A DNA stretch of 64,000 nucleotides from positions 150,721 to 214,720 of the forward strand of contig LT635553.1 in the NCBI GenBank assembly GCA_900120395.1, read 5' to 3'. A program made the translations under genes and the position numbers. The notes beneath the pieces were generated by a model. That model ran no database searches and had not been told where the DNA came from. It saw nothing but the letters and a program-made list of their open reading frames with translations. The stretch is from Porphyromonadaceae bacterium FC4. GTDB taxonomy: Bacteria; Bacteroidota; Bacteroidia; Bacteroidales; Porphyromonadaceae. The stretch's first letter is position 1, and every line of letters begins with the position of its first letter. Positions 60,220 through 64,000 of the stretch are shown here, piece after piece.

Positions 60220-63063
60220 TTACTTGGCATCGGGCTTACCGGATGCGATCATCTCGAAGTAGCGGTCGTTGGTCACGATCTGCTCCACATACTTGCGGAT
60301 GTCCTCGGGAGTGATGCTGCGCAGGGTCTCCAGGTACGCATCGTGAGACTCTTCGCCCCAGATCACCTTGTTGATGAGCAGTCCGCCCCAGTAGCTGTTT
60401 GACTCCTGAGCCTCGGAGAAGCTCTTTTCGCGGTTGAGGACCGCCTTGGTGAAGTAGCTCTCGTTGATGCCATCCTTGGCAATCTCCTTGAGCTGCTTCT
60501 TGACGATCTCATTGAGTCGTACCGCTTGCTCAGGGTTGGTCTTGAACATCACGCCCAGTGATCTCTGACCCTCGGGGTTTCGGTCGATGTTGCCCATGAC
60601 GCTCACTCCGTAGGTGCCGCCCTCGTCCTCACGGATGGAGACGTGGAAGGTCTGGTTGAGCACGTCGGTGAGGAGCCCCATGAGGAGCTTCTCGCGGAGG
60701 TTGTACGCACCGTCGCCGACGTACATGTCAATAACCGACGAAGTGGGGGTGTCCATCTTGAAGTCGAAGTGGGTGGTCCTGCCCTCGGAGAGGTACTTTA
60801 GGACCTTGCTGCGATCCTCGCGCTCTACACGCTTGGTAGAGGGTAAAGCACCGAGGTACTGAGCCACGAGGGGCTTCATCTCCTCCGGGTCGAAGTCTCC
60901 GCTGATGAAGAAGACAAAGTCATCCGCATTGGCAAAGCGGTCGCGGTGCATCTCCAGTATCCTGTCGTAGTTCACCGACTCTACATCTTCGGTGGTAAGT
61001 GGTCGTGCCATGATGTTGTCCCCATACAGGAGATAGGGCACGCTGTCTTGCATGACAGTGTTCAAGGGGTTGGCTTTTTGCGCTTGGAGGCTTGCCAACA
61101 TCCGCTCCTGAGTTTTCTTGAAGAATGCGGTGTCGGGACGAACATCGGTCATGTAGAGGTAGACGAGCTGGAACATGTCCTCAATGTCGCTGGAGTTGGA
61201 GCTGCCACTCACCTGCTCCATCAGCCTGCCTACCGACGTGCTCGCAGATACGCTCTTGCCGGTAAGGACTCGGCTGAGCTGGATGGGGTCGTACTCGCCG
61301 ACACCACCTATGGTCGCAAAGGTATTGAGCGTGCGGATCTCGTTGCTCTCCTTTGTTTCGTCGTAGAGCGAAGTGCCACCAAAGCTTACTCCGGAGAGAG
61401 AGACCTGGTTCTTCTCATGAGTCAGGGGCTGTAGGTAGACCCGGACACCATTGCTGAGGTGAAGTAGCGTGGAGCCAAATGGCTGGTTTTCTTCCACGCT
61501 GACGATCGATCCGCCCTTGGGGAGCTCCGTCATGAGGTCTTTGGCTACTGCCTGCTCCTCGTAGGGCTCTACCTCTTGCTTCATCGCTTCATTGTACTGC
61601 CGGAGCAGCTCTTCTTCGGTCGGATACTCGAGGTCGTCAGCTGAGGGCGCCATGAGGTAAAGGGTCAGGTTGTTGCCGTTCTTCAAGACCAACTGCTGGA
61701 AGATCTCGTTGATCGCCTCTACCGGTACTTGCTGAGAGATGGCGTTGATCCACTGGTGCTCCACCTCGATGCCGGGGATGTAGCCACCCTCGGTGAAGAA
61801 GGTCGAGTACTCCTCTGCATACTGACCGTTTTCTCGGTTGTCTTTGCTCTTGAGGAGGTTGTCGTAGGCGGTGAGGTAATTGGTACGGGCACGCTCGTAC
61901 TCACTCTCTGTGAAGCCATACTGTGCCGCTTGCTTGAGATCAGCAACGGCTGCCTCCATGGCAGGCTTGTACTTGCCCTTGTCGGCAGTTACCTGCAACG
62001 TGAGGGCGTCGCGGGTGAGGGCTATGAGGTAGGGACCATAGCCGACTGCTGCGCTGAGGTAGGGGCAGTCTGCCTTCACGGAGTGCTCTGCAAAGCGCTG
62101 GTTCATCATGGATGAGAGCATGCTCATGGCATAGCTCTCCATCATGTGAAGCGGGGTGTTGCGTTCGTTGATGGAGGTGGCCTTTGTGCTGTACATGACA
62201 TTCACGCTGGTGCCCACAATCTCGGGGTCGGTGACCACGATACTGATGGGTGCCTCCAGGTCGGGTACTTCGATGTACTCGCGCTCGGGGCGTGAAGGAT
62301 CCAGCTCGATGTGCGAAAAGGTCTCCTTGATCTTCTCCTCGACTGCATCTACGTCCACATCTCCCACGACGATGATCCCCTGTAGATCCGGACGGTACCA
62401 GCGGTGGTAGTAGTCGCGCAAGGTCTGGTGGTCGAAGTTGAGCACTACGTCCATGCTACCGATGGGCATGCGTTTGCCGTAGCGATTGCCTTCGGGGAAT
62501 GCTCGCTCAAAGATCTTATTATACGCACGCATCGATCCGTTGTCCCGTGAGCGCCACTCCTCGTGGATCACTCCGCGCTCCCTGTCGATCTCGTCTCCCT
62601 CCAGTGAGATAGCTGTGCTCCAGTCGTGGAGGATCAGCAGGCAGGAGTCCACCATGGATGAGCGGGTAGACGGAGCATTCATGATCATGTAGACCGTCTG
62701 GTCAAAGGCGGTGTAGGCATTGAGGTTTTCTCCAAACTTGATGCCGTTTTCCTCCAAGTAATTGATGAGGTTTTTGCCGGGGAAGTTCTTAGTCCCATTG
62801 AATGCCATGTGCTCCAAGAAGTGTGCCAGTCCGGACTGACTATCCTCCTCCTGCATGGATCCGACGCGCTGAGCGATGTAGAAAGTCGCACGCTGCGCAG
62901 GCTTTTCGTTGTGACGAATGATGTACGTCAGCCCGTTGTCCAGCTTGCCCATCCGGACACTAGGGTCGATGGGGAAGGGTTCCATCAAAGGATTCTGAGC
63001 TGTGGAGCTTAGTGCAAAAAAAGCACAAAACACCACAGTTAGAGTGTGTAATAACTTATGCAT
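60220..63063 (-). CDS. large M16 family zinc peptidase (secreted)
   Basis: 947 residues with a signal peptide ending FFALSSTAQN. Two M16 halves: the first holds HxxEH in LAHFLEHMAFNGTKNFPG with the downstream Glu in RERGVIHEEWRSR. The second half (residues ~480-940) is inactive, as usual. Members of this class are often exported processing or scavenging proteases in Bacteroidetes. The gene stands alone. Complete. Confidence 0.93.
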   Translation of the reverse strand: MHKLLHTLTVVFCAFFALSSTAQNPLMEPFPIDPSVRMGKLDNGLTYIIRHNEKPAQRATFYIAQRVGSMQEEDSQSGLAHFLEHMAFNGTKNFPGKNLINYLEENGIKFGENLNAYTAFDQTVYMIMNAPSTRSSMVDSCLLILHDWSTAISLEGDEIDRERGVIHEEWRSRDNGSMRAYNKIFERAFPEGNRYGKRMPIGSMDVVLNFDHQTLRDYYHRWYRPDLQGIIVVGDVDVDAVEEKIKETFSHIELDPSRPEREYIEVPDLEAPISIVVTDPEIVGTSVNVMYSTKATSINERNTPLHMMESYAMSMLSSMMNQRFAEHSVKADCPYLSAAVGYGPYLIALTRDALTLQVTADKGKYKPAMEAAVADLKQAAQYGFTESEYERARTNYLTAYDNLLKSKDNRENGQYAEEYSTFFTEGGYIPGIEVEHQWINAISQQVPVEAINEIFQQLVLKNGNNLTLYLMAPSADDLEYPTEEELLRQYNEAMKQEVEPYEEQAVAKDLMTELPKGGSIVSVEENQPFGSTLLHLSNGVRVYLQPLTHEKNQVSLSGVSFGGTSLYDETKESNEIRTLNTFATIGGVGEYDPIQLSRVLTGKSVSASTSVGRLMEQVSGSSNSSDIEDMFQLVYLYMTDVRPDTAFFKKTQERMLASLQAQKANPLNTVMQDSVPYLLYGDNIMARPLTTEDVESVNYDRILEMHRDRFANADDFVFFISGDFDPEEMKPLVAQYLGALPSTKRVEREDRSKVLKYLSEGRTTHFDFKMDTPTSSVIDMYVGDGAYNLREKLLMGLLTDVLNQTFHVSIREDEGGTYGVSVMGNIDRNPEGQRSLGVMFKTNPEQAVRLNEIVKKQLKEIAKDGINESYFTKAVLNREKSFSEAQESNSYWGGLLINKVIWGEESHDAYLETLRSITPEDIRKYVEQIVTNDRYFEMIASGKPDAK

Positions 63064-63307
63064 AAGCGATATTGATAGTGTATTTTGGTATTTATTTTAT
63101 CCTAATGATAGTAAGTGCAAGTTACACTTTTTCTTTGAATTAGCCCCAAAAGCTGACCCTGTAACCAGGGCTCACGCATTTGAAGTTTAGAAGTAGTCGG
63201 GGGTAATGATGTCGGTGGAGTCTTTGGTGGCATTGATTTTTGCAGTGCCGCCAGGGCTCTTTTCTTCTTTTTCTTCAACCTCTCAAGAGAGAAGTTGACG
63301 TGTACTG

Positions 63308-63398
63308 AAAAAGTTTCCTACTGGAAACAGATTGCTACTATCCGTCAAATCATTTTCTTTCCTACTGGAAACATTTCCCTTCTATCCGTCAAATTTTC
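63308..63398 (+). repeat. interspersed ~90-bp repeat, copy F
   Basis: Two-unit repeat inside the inverted-repeat segment, 245 bp upstream of the M16 peptidase start. Confidence 0.9.
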
Positions 63399-63486
63399 CA
63401 CCCCTCCTCAAGCGGCAAAAATAGGGGAACTTGATGCCTTGTCGTCTTCTTTAGTTCGTCACCTACTTGATGTCGTCATTGATGAT

Positions 63487-63554
63487 AAAGTCTGGCTTCT
63501 CCATAAAGTCATAATGCTCAAAAGTCTGGCTTCTCCATAAAGTCATAATGCTCA
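63487..63554. repeat. perfect 34-bp tandem duplication
   Basis: AAAGTCTGGCTTCTCCATAA followed by AGTCATAATGCTCA occurs twice head to tail (63487-63520, 63521-63554) without a mismatch, right beside the right-hand inverted repeat. Confidence 0.9.
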
Positions 63555-63624
63555 GCCCCCACCGACTACCTCTAAACTTCAAATGCGTGACCCCTGACCC
63601 TATAATTGTATATGTCTGCTCTGT

Positions 63625-64000
63625 TTACTCGTGATCCGCAAGTCGGAGGTAGGGTAGAGCGTTGGCATCGGAGCAGGCTGCGCAGACGGCGTCGATACCC
63701 TCGTGGATGTGGAGCCCGCGGTTCACACAAAAGAGTCGGCGTGCCATGCGGCTCAGTGTACCTATGTCGTGCGATACCATGATGATGGCTGTCTCCTTGT
63801 TGACTTCCGGCAGGATCTGGTAGAGCCGGTTCTCAAAGCCCTTGTCCACATATGTATTCGGCTCGTCGAGAATCAGGATGTCCGGCTTGCTCACGAGGGC
63901 TCTTCCCAGTAGTACACGCTGCAGTTGTCCACCGGAGAGGGCACCGATCTCTGTGTCGGCATAGTCGGTCATCCCCACTTGCTCCAGGATCTTGGTGCCT
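63625..64000 (-). CDS. ABC transporter ATP-binding protein (metal type), partial
   Basis: Only the C-terminal ~125 residues are in the window; the frame runs open past the edge. The ABC signature ALSGGQLQRVLLGRAL, Walker B DILILDEPNTYVD and switch His MVSHDIGTLS are present. The C-terminal CVNRGLHIHEG resembles zinc/manganese uptake ATPases (ZnuC-like). It powers import through a membrane partner that would lie beyond the edge. Confidence 0.9.
   Translation of the reverse strand, partial: GTKILEQVGMTDYADTEIGALSGGQLQRVLLGRALVSKPDILILDEPNTYVDKGFENRLYQILPEVNKETAIIMVSHDIGTLSRMARRLFCVNRGLHIHEGIDAVCAACSDANALPYLRLADHE

Larger units (their letters stand above)
63166..63592. repeat. 427-bp segment with ~34-bp terminal inverted repeats
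   Basis: AGGGCTCACGCATTTGAAG... (63166-63199) is mirrored by ...CTTCAAATGCGTGACCCCT (63559-63592); about 31 of 34 bases match. It contains repeat copy F and a tandem duplication. It has no transposase. A MITE-like element or the two ends of a lost IS are both possible. A minus-strand frame entering the left arm reads KINATKDSTDIITPDYF then stops, and may be a gene remnant. Confidence 0.65.

Overview
The window looks like a Porphyromonas-type Bacteroidetes chromosome. The evidence is the -7 promoter box TAnnTTTG in front of many genes, lipoproteins and core genes typical of the group (ileS-DksA-lspA-DUF4296, DUF1599-DoxX-tpiA, a GH92 mannosidase), and integrative-element genes of the Bacteroides CTn type. 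The core DNA is visibly GC-rich. Two blocks (about 1-14.8 kb and 19.5-29.6 kb) are AT-richer and carry mobile-element genes. The species cannot be named from sequence alone.

Left mobile block (1-14816). At the edge is the middle of a type I restriction specificity gene with no start codon, lying in frame directly behind a mobA-type relaxosome gene. Upstream of mobA are a candidate oriT dyad and a cluster of TTGACT-type repeats, then two helix-turn-helix genes and two tandem tyrosine recombinases (2875-5411). This set resembles a mobilizable element whose recombinase end abuts the cut 3' end of a conjugative-element methylase/helicase gene (5674-10065). Next come topB, a DUF3945 gene, a 22-bp palindromic repeat array (10211-10420), a nested palindrome (14331-14449) and a small gene cut by an insertion sequence.

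Two identical 1573-bp IS3-family copies (14817-16389, minus; 29621-31193, plus) bracket 13.2 kb. Inside are core genes (lipid A acyltransferase, Stealth protein, GT2), then tRNA-Ser(GCT), then an ICE end: integrase, DUF1896, PcfK, PcfJ, a ClbS-like gene and traQ-O-N-M-L-K read leftwards, cut upstream of traK. If the interval is flipped back between the two IS copies, the ICE becomes one continuous block ending at tRNA-Ser and the core genes also rejoin. I therefore infer an IS-mediated inversion. traA-traI and nearly all of traJ are not in the window, so the element is probably not self-transmissible as it stands.

Core region (31.2-64 kb): M16 peptidase, GH92 mannosidase, BSP-family metalloprotease lipoprotein, tpiA-DoxX-DUF1599-pepE, radC-manC-MBL hydrolase-rsmG-DUF3298, recQ, an NlpE-like lipoprotein, smpB, tRNA-Phe, a CsgG/DUF4810/DUF799 lipoprotein cluster, DUF4296-lspA-DksA-ileS, pnuC, a HAD phosphatase, an IMPACT-family gene, a large M16 peptidase and a partial ABC ATPase. 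Six copies of a ~90-bp interspersed repeat, each made of two ~44-bp units with a small TTTCC/GGAAA hairpin, lie in the upstream regions of core genes. None is in the mobile blocks. This repeat family, the IS-driven rearrangement and the palindromic arrays are the most notable unexplained features.
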